64,000 nt of DNA from Desulfomarina profundi. GTDB lineage: Bacteria; Desulfobacterota; Desulfobulbia; Desulfobulbales; Desulfocapsaceae. The notes beneath the pieces are model-generated. The model was not told where the DNA came from. It saw only the letters and a list, made by a program, of their open reading frames with translations, and made no database searches. The stretch is from the NCBI RefSeq assembly GCF_019703855.1, contig NZ_AP024086.1, forward strand, positions 2,810,501 through 2,874,500, written 5' to 3'. Shown here piece by piece: positions 1-10,531 of the stretch; position 1 is the first letter of the stretch, and each line of letters opens with the position of its first letter. The translations under genes were made by a program, and so were the position numbers.

Positions 1-1
1 T

Positions 2-2722
2 CCGATTATCGTCCGTCCCAGCTTCACCCTTGGGGGAACAGGCGGCGGAGTCGCTTACAACCGTCAGGAATTGAGAGAACTCTGCACTTCCGGACTTGAT
101 CTTTCCATGACAACGGAGATCATGCTGGAAAGAAGCCTGCTCGGCTGGAAGGAGTATGAGCTTGAGGTCATGCGGGACAGAAACGACAATGTAGTCATCA
201 TCTGTTCCATTGAAAACGTTGACGCCATGGGAGTTCACACCGGTGACAGTATCACGGTTGCCCCGGCCCAGACCCTCAGCGACCGGGAATACCAGAACAT
301 GCGGGACGCTGCTATTGCCATTATCCGGGAAATCGGGGTAGAAACGGGCGGCTCAAACGTTCAGTTTGCCGTCAATCCCGACAATGGAGAACTGATGGTC
401 ATCGAGATGAATCCGCGAGTCTCCCGGAGTTCGGCTCTGGCCTCCAAAGCCACTGGCTTTCCCATTGCCAAAATCGCAGCCAAACTTGCTGTGGGTTATA
501 CCCTGGACGAACTGCGCAACGATATTACCAGGGTAACCTGCGCCGCTTTTGAACCGACAATTGATTACTGCGTAGTGAAAATTCCCCGCTGGACTTTCGA
601 AAAATTTCCGGAAGCTGACGATATACTGACAACAGCCATGAAATCGGTGGGTGAAACCATGTCTATCGGCAGAACCTTCAAAGAGGCTTTCCAGAAGGCC
701 ATGCGTTCCCTCGAAACAGGGCGTTTCGGTTTTGGCGGTGACGGAAAGCAGGTCCTGACCGATCTTGAGCAGGAGGACCTGGAAAAGGGCCTCAGACAGC
801 CAAGCTCCAAACGGATTGCTGAAATCTACGAAGCACTCAAACGCGGCATGGATATCAATGAACTGTACAACCATACAAAGATCGACCCCTGGTTTCTCCA
901 TAATTTCAAACAGATTGTGGAAACAGAAAAAGAAATCCTGGAAAAAGGCTTCCAGGGACTGGACAGGGATTTTCTCCGGTTCTGTAAGGAGCGCGGTTTT
1001 TCCGACCAGCAGCTGGCCTTTCTCACCGGCACCAGTGAAAATGATATCCGCGAGCTGCGAAAGAAACTGGAAATCACTCCCGTATATAAACTCGTGGACA
1101 CATGCGGAGCGGAATTTGAATCTTACACCCCCTATTTTTATTCCACATACGAACAGGAAAACGAGGCCATGGCCACCAATGGGAAAAAAATCGTCATCCT
1201 GGGTGGCGGTCCCAACCGTATCGGCCAGGGCATCGAATTTGACTACTGTTGTGTTCACGCCTCTTTTGCCTTAAGAGAAATCGGAGTGGAATCCATTATG
1301 GTCAATTCCAACCCGGAAACCGTCTCCACTGACTATGATACTTCGGACAAACTCTATTTTGAGCCTCTTACCCGTGAGGATGTGCTGAATATTATAGAAC
1401 AGGAAAAACCGGACGGGGTCATTGTTCAGTTCGGCGGGCAGACCCCCCTGAACCTGGCGGTACCCCTGGAGCAGGCCGGAGTAAAAGTGATCGGCACCCA
1501 GCCGGATGCCATAGACAGGGCGGAAGACAGGAAACGGTTCCAGCAGTTTCTGCAGAAACTTGGCCTGCGCCAGCCGGAAAATGATACCGTCTTCACCCTT
1601 GAAGAAGCCATCAGCGCCGCGAACAGTATCGGCTATCCCGTGGTTGTCCGCCCATCCTACGTCCTTGGCGGCCGTGACATGCGAATCGTCTACAACGACC
1701 CTGGTATTAAGGACTTTATGCAGGCCATGGGCGGTGAACGTCTTGAGCACCCTGTTCTCATAGATAAATTTCTCCAGGACGCCATCGAAGTGGATGTGGA
1801 TGCCATCAGTGACGGCACAGACACCATTATCGGCGGTATCATGGAACATGTGGAAGAGGCCGGCATTCATTCCGGCGACTCTTCCTGTGTGCTTCCCCCC
1901 CATACCCTGTCCGCTCCTCTCGTAGAAGAAATCAAGCAGGCCAGCAGGGCCATGGCCGTGGAACTGGGTGTTATCGGTCTCATGAATGTACAGTTTGCCG
2001 TGAAAGACGAGCAGCTCTATGTCCTTGAGGTTAATCCCCGTGCCTCCCGTACTGTCCCCTTCGTCAGCAAGGCAACTGGTGTCCCCCTGGCCAAACTGGC
2101 AACCAAGGTTATGCTTGGTGCCACACTGAAGGAACTGGGAATAACAGAAGAGGTTGAAATCGACCACTGGGCCGTAAAGGAGGCCGTCTTCCCCTTCGAC
2201 CGTTTTGAAAATGTCGACACCCTCCTGGGACCGGAGATGAAATCCACCGGTGAAGTCATGGGTATCGACGACAATCTCGGCCTGGCCATCGTCAAATCCC
2301 ACCTGGCCGTTGGCGCCACTCTGCCAAAATCAGGCAACGTGTTTATCAGTGTACGAGACGGTGACAAGAACAATATCGTCTCGGTGGCAAAAACCCTGCT
2401 TGACCTGAATTTCACCATACTGGCCACCAGTGGTACCGCGGCGTTCCTGCGCGATAAGGGAATCAAATGTACCCATATCAACAAAATCTCCCAGGGCCGT
2501 CCCCATATTCTTGATAAAATCCGTGACAACGAAATTTCATGGATTGTCAATACATCCCTTGGAAAACGAACAACAGAGGATTCCTACACCATCAGGAGGG
2601 CAGCCCTCGACTTTCATATCCCCTACACCACAACGACAAGCGGCGCAAAAGCCCTGGTCAAGGGAATGGGAGAACTCGTTAAAAATGAGCTCGGTGTGCA
2701 GCCGGTCCAGTACTTTACATGA
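2..2722 (+). CDS. carB: Carbamoyl-phosphate synthase large subunit, 5'-truncated by window edge
   Basis: Makes carbamoyl phosphate from bicarbonate, glutamine-derived ammonia and two ATP, for pyrimidine and arginine synthesis; cytosolic partner of CarA. The frame is open from base 2, and 906 residues are visible of about 1070 usual, so roughly the first 165 codons lie outside. The window opens in the first ATP-grasp glycine loop (FTLGGTGGG), followed by [18 protein letters not shown]. After the oligomerisation region, the second synthetase half shows [29 protein letters not shown] and [18 protein letters not shown]. The last 130 or so residues form the MGS-like allosteric domain ([13 protein letters not shown]). 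A TTG at 71 is only an internal codon, because conserved sequence continues upstream of it. Confidence 0.97.
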   Translation, partial: PIIVRPSFTLGGTGGGVAYNRQELRELCTSGLDLSMTTEIMLERSLLGWKEYELEVMRDRNDNVVIICSIENVDAMGVHTGDSITVAPAQTLSDREYQNMRDAAIAIIREIGVETGGSNVQFAVNPDNGELMVIEMNPRVSRSSALASKATGFPIAKIAAKLAVGYTLDELRNDITRVTCAAFEPTIDYCVVKIPRWTFEKFPEADDILTTAMKSVGETMSIGRTFKEAFQKAMRSLETGRFGFGGDGKQVLTDLEQEDLEKGLRQPSSKRIAEIYEALKRGMDINELYNHTKIDPWFLHNFKQIVETEKEILEKGFQGLDRDFLRFCKERGFSDQQLAFLTGTSENDIRELRKKLEITPVYKLVDTCGAEFESYTPYFYSTYEQENEAMATNGKKIVILGGGPNRIGQGIEFDYCCVHASFALREIGVESIMVNSNPETVSTDYDTSDKLYFEPLTREDVLNIIEQEKPDGVIVQFGGQTPLNLAVPLEQAGVKVIGTQPDAIDRAEDRKRFQQFLQKLGLRQPENDTVFTLEEAISAANSIGYPVVVRPSYVLGGRDMRIVYNDPGIKDFMQAMGGERLEHPVLIDKFLQDAIEVDVDAISDGTDTIIGGIMEHVEEAGIHSGDSSCVLPPHTLSAPLVEEIKQASRAMAVELGVIGLMNVQFAVKDEQLYVLEVNPRASRTVPFVSKATGVPLAKLATKVMLGATLKELGITEEVEIDHWAVKEAVFPFDRFENVDTLLGPEMKSTGEVMGIDDNLGLAIVKSHLAVGATLPKSGNVFISVRDGDKNNIVSVAKTLLDLNFTILATSGTAAFLRDKGIKCTHINKISQGRPHILDKIRDNEISWIVNTSLGKRTTEDSYTIRRAALDFHIPYTTTTSGAKALVKGMGELVKNELGVQPVQYFT

Positions 2723-2753
2723 GCCGGCACTGTGTATAGAGTAAACTTGCCAA

Positions 2754-2783
2754 TTGCAAAAAATTAAAAACAGAGGATATAAT
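2754..2783 (+). promoter_or_regulatory. Putative sigma-70 promoter upstream of ftsH
   Basis: TTGCAA at 2754-2759 and a perfect TATAAT at 2778-2783 are separated by 18 bp, in the 200-bp gap between carB and ftsH. A start near 2790 would give a leader of about 145 nt before ftsH. Prediction from sequence only. Confidence 0.5.
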
Positions 2784-2794
2784 AGAGTTCGAGG

Positions 2795-2852
2795 TGTTTC
2801 ACACGTGACAAAACAGTATTATGTTTTACCATAGTGTCGGAAGAGTGAAACA
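2795..2852 (+). repeat. Nested inverted repeat in the ftsH leader
   Basis: TGTTTCAC (2795-2802) is repeated inverted as GTGAAACA (2845-2852). Between them lies a second small hairpin, AAAACA-GTATTA-TGTTTT. The element falls within the predicted ftsH 5' leader and could fold as RNA or bind a regulator. It is not a family I recognise. Confidence 0.35.
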
Positions 2853-2934
2853 TTTAACCTGTGGGTACCTTAAAAAAATCAATCATATTAGATTATAACA
2901 AGAAACTTATTTCCCGGAGCCATTGGAGGCCTCT

Positions 2935-4938
2935 TTGAATACTTTTTACAAAAACCTGAGCATGTGGCTGGTCATAGGTCTGACTATGATCCTTCTTTTC
3001 AACCTGTTTAACAAGCCACAGAGCAATACGCATGCACTCACTTACAGTGAGTTCATCACCAATGTAGACAATAAGTCCATAAACAGGGTAACCATCAGCG
3101 GAGACACGATAACAGGTTCACTCCAGGATGGAACCCCTTTTAAAACGGTATATCCCGTCAGCGACCGGGAACTCATCCCCATTCTCCGCCAGGCCGGAGT
3201 GGATATCACCGTGAAAGAGGTCCAGAAAGACTCTGTGTTTATGACCATTTTTGTCTCCTGGTTCCCCATGCTCCTGTTGATAGCCGTCTGGATTTTCTTC
3301 ATGCGCCAGATGCAGGGGGGCGGAAAAGGCGGGGCCCTTTCCTTTGGCAAGAACCGGGCGAAGCTGACGGAACAGAGTGACAACAAGGTTACATTCGCTG
3401 ATGTAGCCGGTATTGACGAAGCCAAAGAAGAACTTGAAGAAATCATTGATTTCCTTAAAGATCCCGGCAAATTCACTGCCCTTGGCGGTCGAATTCCAAC
3501 TGGTGTCCTGCTTGCCGGATCACCTGGAACAGGAAAAACCCTTCTTGCCAAGGCCATTGCCGGGGAAGCTGATGTACCCTTTTTCAGTATCTCCGGTTCA
3601 GATTTTGTGGAAATGTTTGTCGGTGTGGGTGCATCCCGGGTCCGGGATATGTTTGCCCAGGGTAAGAAAAATGCCCCCTGCATTATCTTTATTGATGAAA
3701 TTGATGCGGTCGGTCGCCATCGGGGGGCAGGACTTGGTGGTGGTCATGATGAACGTGAACAGACTCTTAATCAATTGCTGGTTGAAATGGACGGTTTTGA
3801 AACCAATGACGGTGTGATCATTGTTGCCGCAACCAACCGTCCTGATGTTCTGGATCCTGCCCTGCTGCGTCCCGGCCGATTTGACCGCCAGGTTGTCGTA
3901 CCTGTACCGGACGTGAGAGGTCGAAAAAAGATCCTGGAGATATACGCCAGAAAAACGAAGATGTCGGCGGAGGTGGACCTGGATGTTCTTGCCCGGGGTA
4001 CCCCCGGTTTTTCCGGGGCTGACCTGGAAAACCTTGTTAACGAGGCGGCACTCATGGCCGCTCGCACCGGGGCAAAGGAAATTGATCTCGAATTGCTGGA
4101 AAAGGCAAAAGACAAGATCATGATGGGCGCGGAACGCCGTTCCATGATCATCAATGATAAGGAAAAGAAGGTTACCGCCTACCACGAGGCAGGCCATGCC
4201 CTTATTGCCTGGCTCCTTGAGGATACCGATCCCCTGCATAAAGTCACTATTATTCCCCGTGGTCGTGCCCTCGGTCTTACCATGCAGCTGCCGACGGATG
4301 ATAAATACACCCATTCGAAGACCTTTCTGCACAATACCATCTGCATTCTTTATGGTGGCCGCATTGCAGAGCAGATCATCTTTAATGAAATCACAACCGG
4401 TGCCGGTAACGATATTGAGCGGGCCTCAGGTATGGCACGCAAGATGGTCTGCGAGTGGGGAATGAGCGATGACCTCGGCCCGCTGACCTACGGTAAAAAG
4501 GAAGAACAGATCTTCCTCGGAAAGGAAATCGGTCAGACCAGGGACTTCAGTGAGGAGACGGCGCGAAAGATTGATCAGGCGGTACGGAAAATAATTGACA
4601 ACGCCGTTGAAACCGTGACCAGACTGCTCGAGGAAAACAGGGATATTCTGACCCGCATGGCTGAAGAGCTGCTGGAAAAAGAGACCATTGTGCTTGAAGA
4701 TATCGAGGCCCTGATTGAAGAGTTGCGTCCGGGAAAATACACATTTAAAAAGAAAAAACCTCCCGTAACTGAAGAGAAAAAAGAGCCTGCCACTGAGCCG
4801 GAGAGCTCACAGGAGGATCGTTCAGCCCATTCTGAACCTGAGGAAGAAGAAACCGGACCGGAACAGGAATTCATGCAGACACCTGACCGGGAAAACGAGA
4901 CTCCTGACGAAAAACAAGATCCCGACGAAAGGCAATGA
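2935..4938 (+). CDS. ftsH: ATP-dependent zinc metalloprotease FtsH
   Basis: Inner-membrane AAA+ protease that extracts and degrades membrane proteins and unstable regulators. I place the start at TTG 2935 ([16 protein letters not shown]), the family's usual N-terminus, with GGAGG at 2925-2929 five bases upstream; an in-frame TTG at 2923 is less likely. The protein has 667 aa. Membrane segments lie near residues 10-26 and 103-126. Walker A is GSPGTGKT at 195-202 (most FtsH have GPPGTGKT), Walker B is IIFIDEID, and the zinc site is HEAGH at 417-421. The last 60 or so residues are a Glu/Pro-rich tail, longer than in E. coli FtsH. The stop overlaps the start of folP. Confidence 0.96.
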   Translation: MNTFYKNLSMWLVIGLTMILLFNLFNKPQSNTHALTYSEFITNVDNKSINRVTISGDTITGSLQDGTPFKTVYPVSDRELIPILRQAGVDITVKEVQKDSVFMTIFVSWFPMLLLIAVWIFFMRQMQGGGKGGALSFGKNRAKLTEQSDNKVTFADVAGIDEAKEELEEIIDFLKDPGKFTALGGRIPTGVLLAGSPGTGKTLLAKAIAGEADVPFFSISGSDFVEMFVGVGASRVRDMFAQGKKNAPCIIFIDEIDAVGRHRGAGLGGGHDEREQTLNQLLVEMDGFETNDGVIIVAATNRPDVLDPALLRPGRFDRQVVVPVPDVRGRKKILEIYARKTKMSAEVDLDVLARGTPGFSGADLENLVNEAALMAARTGAKEIDLELLEKAKDKIMMGAERRSMIINDKEKKVTAYHEAGHALIAWLLEDTDPLHKVTIIPRGRALGLTMQLPTDDKYTHSKTFLHNTICILYGGRIAEQIIFNEITTGAGNDIERASGMARKMVCEWGMSDDLGPLTYGKKEEQIFLGKEIGQTRDFSEETARKIDQAVRKIIDNAVETVTRLLEENRDILTRMAEELLEKETIVLEDIEALIEELRPGKYTFKKKKPPVTEEKKEPATEPESSQEDRSAHSEPEEEETGPEQEFMQTPDRENETPDEKQDPDERQ

Positions 4939-5747
4939 AAAAACCAAAGGTCAAAATCATGGGGGTTCTCAATGTTACCCCCGACTCCTTTTCCGACGGC
5001 GGGAATTTCTCGACCCTTGACAAGGCTCTTGCTCAGGCGGATCGGCTTGTTGATGCGGGAGCAGATATTATTGATATCGGGGGGGAATCAACCCGACCTT
5101 TTTCTGAACCTGTTCCGGTAAAAAAGGAAATGCAGAGAGTCATTCCTGTGATTGCCGCCATCAGGAAAAAGCACACTGTTCCCATTTCCATAGATACAAC
5201 CAAGGCACTGGTTGCGGAAGCAGCCCTTGGATCAGGCGCAGATATCATAAATGATATTTCTGCTCTCAGAAAAGATCCCAATATGATTGCCCTCGTCAGA
5301 AAAACGGATGTGCCGGTCATCATCATGCATATGAAGGGGAGTCCCTCAAATATGCAGGTCAAACCGGAATACGATGACGTTATGGCTGAAATTATGACTT
5401 TTTTTCAGGAGCGAATAGAAAAGATAACCGCTTGCGGAATAAAAAAAGACAGGCTCATCATCGATCCCGGGATCGGCTTTGGCAAAACCCTCCAACACAA
5501 TCTGACCCTCCTGAAGGAACTGCACAGATTTTCAGAGTTTGGCCTGCCGGTGCTTCTGGGTCACAGTCGTAAACGTTTTCTTGGAGATATTACAGGGGTT
5601 GATTCGGAAGAAAAAAGAGATACGGCAACAGCAGTTGTCTCAGCCCTCTGCAGCAGGAAAAATATTGATATTATCCGGGTGCATAATGTGGCCGCCACCC
5701 GTGAGGCTCTCCTGGTGGCTGAAGCTGTCATGGCCGATCCTGCCTGA
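4935..5747 (+). CDS. folP: Dihydropteroate synthase
   Basis: Condenses p-aminobenzoate with hydroxymethyl-dihydropterin pyrophosphate in folate synthesis, and is the sulfonamide target. The protein has 270 aa, normal length. It shows the two signature segments, NVTPDSFSDGG near the N-terminus and DIGGESTRP near residue 50, then IDTTKALVAEAAL, IIDPGIGFGKT and the C-terminal LLGHSRKRF. The ATG overlaps the ftsH stop (ATGA), so the two genes are translationally coupled. The ftsH-folP order is common in related bacteria. Confidence 0.96.
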   Translation: MKKPKVKIMGVLNVTPDSFSDGGNFSTLDKALAQADRLVDAGADIIDIGGESTRPFSEPVPVKKEMQRVIPVIAAIRKKHTVPISIDTTKALVAEAALGSGADIINDISALRKDPNMIALVRKTDVPVIIMHMKGSPSNMQVKPEYDDVMAEIMTFFQERIEKITACGIKKDRLIIDPGIGFGKTLQHNLTLLKELHRFSEFGLPVLLGHSRKRFLGDITGVDSEEKRDTATAVVSALCSRKNIDIIRVHNVAATREALLVAEAVMADPA

Positions 5748-5765
5748 AGTGATGAAAAATGCGGG

Positions 5766-6256
5766 CTAACGTTGAACAATTCGATAGTTGAGAAAACTTA
5801 TAAAACGATACAGGTAAGGAGAACTTCCGGTACCGATACAGACTATATCACCATCGATTAGTTCCGTCACACCACCTTTATCCTCTCCCCGAGAACCACC
5901 TCTCCCACCCGTGTTCCGCAGGCACTTCCCCTGTCAACCAGGTAGAATTTTCCGTCCTCACGCAGTTCAATCTGAAAATGTTCACGGGAAATATTCAGCA
6001 GATGACCGCGGTCAATAAGGTAAAGATCGTTATTAGGTTTGCTGTTCATATCTTTTTTGGGACGCTCAATAGCCTCCAGGCGACCATTTATTTTTGCAAC
6101 CCTGGATTCCCTGCCCACCTTGAACGGAAATTCCCTGATAACGATCAGATCTTCGTCAATATGATTCACCGGCACAGCTTCAACTGCGTCCCCGGTGAGT
6201 GCCTTCAGTGCACCCTTCGGCAAATATCTTTCCAGAATCTCTTTCTTCTCATCCAT
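5766..6256 (-). pseudogene. FHA-domain protein, frameshifted near the C-terminus
   Basis: Forkhead-associated domains bind phosphothreonine peptides. The reading frame from 6256 gives 129 aa and stops at 5867. It contains the FHA core: GRESRV, then ISREHFQIE, then YLVDRGSACGTRVG. The remaining FHA strands are in the next frame: LGGEDKGG, ELIDGDIVCIGTG and SPYLYRF, ending at 5766. The switch sits at a run of four C (5887-5890 on the + strand); one more base restores a full 163-residue protein. This is therefore either a recent frameshift or a consensus error. It is convergent with folP. The (CCTCACA)13 tract lies 29 bp upstream of its start. Confidence 0.75.
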
Positions 6257-6284
6257 AAAGATCCTTCATTTAAAAACGAAACAA

Positions 6285-6375
6285 CCTCACACCTCACACC
6301 TCACACCTCACACCTCACACCTCACACCTCACACCTCACACCTCACACCTCACACCTCACACCTCACACCTCACA
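6285..6375. repeat. Heptanucleotide tandem repeat, 13 perfect copies of CCTCACA
   Basis: Exactly 91 bp made of 13 identical 7-bp units, in the gap between the divergent FHA gene (start 6256) and tex (start 6510). The unit is not a multiple of three and the tract lies outside both genes, so copy-number change would alter promoter spacing rather than a protein. Open frames that run through it are artefacts of the repeat. Confidence 0.95.
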
Positions 6376-6509
6376 TAAGCATATCTTTTCAGCTGCTGAA
6401 TATCAAATGAATATCGGGGAAAACCTTGCATTCCCATTCTCCAGAGACTACTATTCGCGAAGTCATCGCACTCATTTTACCAATATTTTATTTGTATTTT
6501 CATATAATT

Positions 6510-8645
6510 ATGGACATAACAATCCCGGAAAAACTTTCCATCGCCACAACCCTCAACCTCCCCTCCCACCAGGTAGACAAAACCCTTTCACTCCTTCTGG
6601 AGGGGGCAACCGTCCCCTTTATTGCCAGGTACCGCAAAGAGGCCACCGGTTCTCTGGATGAGGTTGCTATTGGACAGATCAGGGACGAATTCCTGAACCT
6701 TGAAAAAGTTAACAAGCGGCGGAATGCCATCCTTGAATCCCTGGAAAAAAACAATCTTCTGACAGAGGAACTGGCAACGGCACTGGCCGGAGCAAAGGAC
6801 TTGACAGGCCTGGAGGATATTTACCTCCCGTTCAGACCCAAGAGAAAGACCCGGGCCCTGCAGGCAAAAGAAAAAGGACTGCAGCCACTGGCAGATATCC
6901 TGCTCTCCGGCAGGGGAAATAAAAAGGATATCAATCGGTTTATAAATCAGGAAAACAATCTTGCCACAGAAGAAGAATGCCTGGCAGGGGCATGTGATAT
7001 CATTGCAGAACAGATCAGTGAAAACCTCACGAGCCGGGAAGTGTTGCGTGAACTGTTTTTCAATCATTCACTGATTACAGCCAAAGCAAAAAAGAACGCG
7101 ACAGAACTTGAAGAAGGCGGAAAATTCCGGGATTATTTTGACTGGCAGGAAACAATCACAAAGGTTCCCGGCCATCGGATTCTCGCCATGTTCAGAGGGG
7201 AAAACAAAAAAATACTCTCTCTTACCATCCGACCGCCGGAAGAAAAAGCCATCTCCCTGCTCTTTTCCCGCCATGTCGACGATTCATCTCCCTGGCGACA
7301 GCAGCTCGATGAGGCCGCTAGAGACAGCTATAAACGCCTCCTCTGCCCTTCCCTGGAAAAAGAGGTGAGAAAAGCCCTCAAAAAACGTGCCGACCTGGAG
7401 GCCATTGAAGTTTTCGGCAACAACCTTCGCCAGCTTCTACTGGCTCCACCCCTCGGACAAAAATCCGTTCTCGCACTCGATCCCGGCTATCGTACGGGGG
7501 CCAAACTGGTCTGCCTTGACCGCCAGGGACAGTTGCTGGACAATACAACGATTTTCCCGACCCATGGGAAAAAGCAACAGGAAGAGGCAGGGAAAACGGT
7601 AAAAAAATATATCAAAACACATAATATTGAGGCCATTGCTGTTGGCAATGGTACCGCCGGCAGGGAAACGGAAAAATTCATCCGTTCCCTGGATCTTGAC
7701 TCCTCCATCCTTGTGACCCTGGTCAACGAGGATGGTGCGTCCATCTACTCGGCATCAGAAAACGCACGCCTTGAGTTCCCGGACCATGATATTACCGTCA
7801 GGGGAGCTGTCTCCATCGGCAGACGACTCCAGGACCCGCTTGCGGAATTGGTGAAAATTGACCCGAAATCCATAGGGGTCGGCCAGTACCAGCATGATGT
7901 TGACCAGAATCTTTTGAAAGAACGATTACAGCAGGTTGTGGAAAGCTGTGTCAACAGTGTGGGGGTGGAACTCAACAGCGCCAGTGTGGAACTGCTCACC
8001 TTCGTCTCAGGATTAAACCGGACACTGGCCGCAAATATTGTTGCTTTCAGAAAGACAAACGGCCCTTTTAAAAAACGAAGTGAACTGCTGAAAGTCCCGC
8101 GTCTTGGCCCAAAAGCCTTCGAACAGTGTGCCGGTTTTCTGCGGATAACAGGGGGTGTAGAACCCCTGGACAACAGTTCCGTCCATCCTGAACGGTACAG
8201 GCTCATACGAAAAATGGCAAAGGACACCGGCAGTTCGGTTGCCGGGCTTATAACTTCCACTTCTGCCAGGAAAAAAATAGTCCTGGAAGAGTATATCGAC
8301 GACTCCGTCGGTATGGAAACCCTCCTTGATATCATGGACGAACTCGCGGCTCCCGGTCGTGATCCGAGGGAAAATTTTCGCAGTTTTTCCTTTGACCGGA
8401 CAATCCTCACAATTGATGATGTCCGGGAGGGTATGGTCATTCCCGCGATAATTACCAATATTACCAAATTCGGAGCCTTTGCCGATATCGGTATCAAGCA
8501 GGATGGTCTTATCCACATCAGCCAGATGGCCGATCGCTTTATCAAAGATCCCGCCGAGGTGGTCTCAATCGGTCAGCAGGTAAAGGTTCGGGTACTGCAG
8601 GTAGACAATGCACGAAACCGAATTGGTCTTTCCCTGAGAAATTGA
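6510..8645 (+). CDS. tex: Tex family RNA-binding transcription/translation accessory protein
   Basis: Conserved nucleic-acid-binding protein related to eukaryotic Spt6 and thought to act on transcription. The ATG at 6510 (MDITIPEKLSIATTLNL) fits the family start; the frame is open 28 codons further upstream, without family similarity. The 711 aa contain the N-terminal helical Tex region (FIARYRKEATGSLDE), a YqgF/RNase H-like fold (LALDPGYRTGAKLVCLD), the helix-hairpin-helix part (LNRTLAANIVAFRKTNGPF) and a C-terminal S1 domain (ITKFGAFADIGIKQDGLIHISQM). Length is slightly below the 720-780 aa typical of the family. It is a single gene with its own upstream region. Confidence 0.94.
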   Translation: MDITIPEKLSIATTLNLPSHQVDKTLSLLLEGATVPFIARYRKEATGSLDEVAIGQIRDEFLNLEKVNKRRNAILESLEKNNLLTEELATALAGAKDLTGLEDIYLPFRPKRKTRALQAKEKGLQPLADILLSGRGNKKDINRFINQENNLATEEECLAGACDIIAEQISENLTSREVLRELFFNHSLITAKAKKNATELEEGGKFRDYFDWQETITKVPGHRILAMFRGENKKILSLTIRPPEEKAISLLFSRHVDDSSPWRQQLDEAARDSYKRLLCPSLEKEVRKALKKRADLEAIEVFGNNLRQLLLAPPLGQKSVLALDPGYRTGAKLVCLDRQGQLLDNTTIFPTHGKKQQEEAGKTVKKYIKTHNIEAIAVGNGTAGRETEKFIRSLDLDSSILVTLVNEDGASIYSASENARLEFPDHDITVRGAVSIGRRLQDPLAELVKIDPKSIGVGQYQHDVDQNLLKERLQQVVESCVNSVGVELNSASVELLTFVSGLNRTLAANIVAFRKTNGPFKKRSELLKVPRLGPKAFEQCAGFLRITGGVEPLDNSSVHPERYRLIRKMAKDTGSSVAGLITSTSARKKIVLEEYIDDSVGMETLLDIMDELAAPGRDPRENFRSFSFDRTILTIDDVREGMVIPAIITNITKFGAFADIGIKQDGLIHISQMADRFIKDPAEVVSIGQQVKVRVLQVDNARNRIGLSLRN

Positions 8646-8694
8646 TGCCCCGGAAATAACATCCACAGGGTAGCTTGAAAATCAGCCCCCATTT

Positions 8695-8727
8695 TTCACT
8701 CCTTTCAAATTTGAGAAATGGAGTGAA
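8695..8727. terminator. Hairpin downstream of tex
   Basis: TTCACTCCTTTC and GAAATGGAGTGAA pair with one mismatch around an AAATTTGA loop, followed by a T-rich stretch (CCTATTTTAAATT). It lies 50 bp past the tex stop and may end tex transcription. The T-run is weak. Confidence 0.45.
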
Positions 8728-8845
8728 GCCTATTTTAAATTGGGATTGGTAGGTGGACTTGCTTGCGCATTTTAGCTTTACCACCTCCTCTATGGAAAAA
8801 CAGTGGGAGGATGGACCTTGCTCTTGCCTTTATGGGGGCGAGGAT

Positions 8846-9055
8846 TCAAGAGAGAAATCGTTCTACCACCCTTGGCCCCATATCACGGGGATGCCGTTTT
8901 TTATCATAAAAATAGATATAGCGGAGAATCCATTGACAATAGGTCTTCTCCGTCGACAGTGCGTAGTGATAATACCGCATGGTTTCACGCACTTGATCGA
9001 GCAATTTCAATTTTCTGTCCGGAACAAATTTCTTCTTGCTTTCCATGTTAGGCAT
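8846..9055 (-). pseudogene. Integron integrase (IntI) N-terminal remnant
   Basis: The minus strand from 9055 (or ATG 9046) encodes about 69 residues that read like the start of integron tyrosine recombinases: KLLDQVRETMRYYHYALSTE, TYCQWILRYIYFYDKK, RHPRDMG and VERFLS. The frame then stops. I find no further IntI sequence in any frame, so the catalytic domain with its Arg and Tyr residues is gone. Orientation is as in integrons, with intI pointing away from the cassettes to its right. The cassette region can therefore no longer be moved by this gene. Confidence 0.7.
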
Positions 9056-9201
9056 GATAATATCAGATATCATGGAAAATTTGAAGAAAAATGATAAGCA
9101 TGGACATTTTTTTCCAGTTTTACCCTCCTGATATGGGATATAATGGAAAAACCGGTCCAGATATAGGGTAATATGATGTCTGGTGTCCATGTATTAATAC
9201 T

Positions 9202-9208
9202 GTTGGGC
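9202..9208 (+). other. Putative attI core site (GTTGGGC)
   Basis: GTTGGGC matches the integron core consensus GTTRRRY exactly. It lies 147 bp upstream of the intI remnant start and 31 bp before the first cassette-like gene, the position expected for attI. A 7-bp match alone is weak; the support comes from position. Confidence 0.45.
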
Positions 9209-9239
9209 TTTAAAGATGAACATATTTGGAGAGAACTAA

Positions 9240-10313
9240 ATGCCTCATATAAGCCTGAGTTTTTATAATAATAATGGTATTTATTTTTTAGTGTTTTTTG
9301 TGATGCCATTAGTATTTTTTTATAAAACACAAATCATTAACTTTGCAAAAATAGAAACAAATAGCCATGCACTTTCAAGAGAAGTTAATAAACAACTTCA
9401 GGGCGTTTTTATCATTGTTGTAGTTCTTCACCATCTTTCACAGCGCATTGTAGAACCAGGATTAATGATCTTATTCAGGCCCGTTGGTTATCTTGCTGTC
9501 GGAGCATTCTTTTTTATCTCTGGATTTGGATTAATGAAATCCTTAAAAAGAAACCATAAATATTTGGAAAAATTTATGTACAAAAAAATCAGTAAAATAT
9601 ATATCCCTTTTGCTATTACGAATATATTTACGATAGTTTTGTTAATGCTATATGGAAAAGAATTTACAATCAGTCAAATTATAAAATACTCATTATCTAT
9701 AAATCTAATCGACAGCACTTTGTGGTTCATTGTGACTATATTAATCTTTTATTCAATTTTTTATTTAAGTTTTATATCAAACATGTCTAGGAAGTCACTT
9801 GTTGTCATTTCTTTGTTCACATTAACCTATATTGCTATATGCAAAATAACAAACCAAGGGGGATGGAGATATATTTCAAGTTTATGCTTTCTCGTTGGCA
9901 TATATTATGCTTTTTTTGAACAAAGAATCAACTCAATAGTTTTTAAAAATTTTAACTTCATTTTAATAATATCTGGCATATTATTTTTATTGACATTTGT
10001 TGCCCAAAGAAAACAACTATTGCCCGGCATGTCTTTTATATCATGCGTTATTTTTACAATATTTTTGTTTACTCTTTTTCTGAAAGTTTATCCATGCTCT
10101 TCGATATTTGATCACATTGGCAATGTATCCTTAGAAATATATCTTTTGCATATGAAACTAATGGCATTTTTTGCCTTTTACATAAAGTGTGATTCAGGAA
10201 TTTGGCTTGGGCTGTATTTTATTATCCTTATCTTTAGTGCTACTTTATTCCATAAAGCAAATCAATTATTGTATGAAAAAATCGTGCATCGACCAGCACA
10301 ACAAATCAATTAA
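9240..10313 (+). CDS. Acyltransferase family 3 membrane protein (integron cassette candidate)
   Basis: Multi-pass membrane protein of 357 aa resembling acyltransferase-3/OafA-type enzymes, which transfer acyl groups to envelope sugars or lipids; the substrate is unknown. Family traits are the His in VVLHHLSQRIVEP after the first hydrophobic segment, VGYLAVGAFFFISGFG, TLWFIVTILIFY, and the late SLEIYLLHMKL. About ten hydrophobic segments are visible. It is far richer in A/T than tex or carB, which suggests transfer. The first bases after the attI-like core lead straight into it, and its stop codon falls inside an attC-like palindrome, as in integron cassettes. Confidence 0.8.
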   Translation: MPHISLSFYNNNGIYFLVFFVMPLVFFYKTQIINFAKIETNSHALSREVNKQLQGVFIIVVVLHHLSQRIVEPGLMILFRPVGYLAVGAFFFISGFGLMKSLKRNHKYLEKFMYKKISKIYIPFAITNIFTIVLLMLYGKEFTISQIIKYSLSINLIDSTLWFIVTILIFYSIFYLSFISNMSRKSLVVISLFTLTYIAICKITNQGGWRYISSLCFLVGIYYAFFEQRINSIVFKNFNFILIISGILFLLTFVAQRKQLLPGMSFISCVIFTIFLFTLFLKVYPCSSIFDHIGNVSLEIYLLHMKLMAFFAFYIKCDSGIWLGLYFIILIFSATLFHKANQLLYEKIVHRPAQQIN

Positions 10314-10407
10314 CCTGACCCGCAACTCGTCGGCGAATTTTCGTGCATATTCAAGTGCATAGCCGTTAATAAAATTAATCGGTAGCTGCACGGCGGGCAG
10401 GTTATCT
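10308..10407 (+). repeat. attC-like imperfect palindrome after the acyltransferase gene
   Basis: TAACCTGACCCGC at the gene's stop pairs with GCGGGCAGGTTA about 85 bp later, with a single extra A bulged out of the stem, a hallmark of attC sites. A second inner pairing is GTGCATAGCCGTTAAT with ATTAATCGGTAGCTGCAC. The outer boxes AATTAAC and GTTATCT fit RYYYAAC and GTTRRRY only partly (6/7 and 5/7). GTTATCT is complementary to the AGATAAC box of the next attC (15582-15588), as expected if one cassette once ran from here to there. Confidence 0.45.
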
Positions 10408-10531
10408 CAAACGTTCAAGCTGTAGAAAAAGTCATTTAATCCAATTAACTACTGAATAATACATGTAAAAATGTTATACTGCTGTCGCAAATTGATCGAA
10501 ATACCCCTTACCTTCGATAAATTGAGCTGCA

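Noticed and set aside
353-1258. Long open frame opposite carB
   Set aside because: It is the shadow of a strongly conserved carB frame, with no ribosome site or recognisable domain. The same holds for the long frames opposite the second half of carB, ftsH, tex, the RND pump and the sensor genes.
6285-6375. CRISPR-like or coding repeat
   Set aside because: Pure 7-bp head-to-tail units without spacers, and open frames through it translate to short repetitive peptides. It is a simple tandem repeat.
8753-9094. Open frames on the plus strand across the intI remnant
   Set aside because: Antisense to the recognisable integrase fragment, without ribosome sites.
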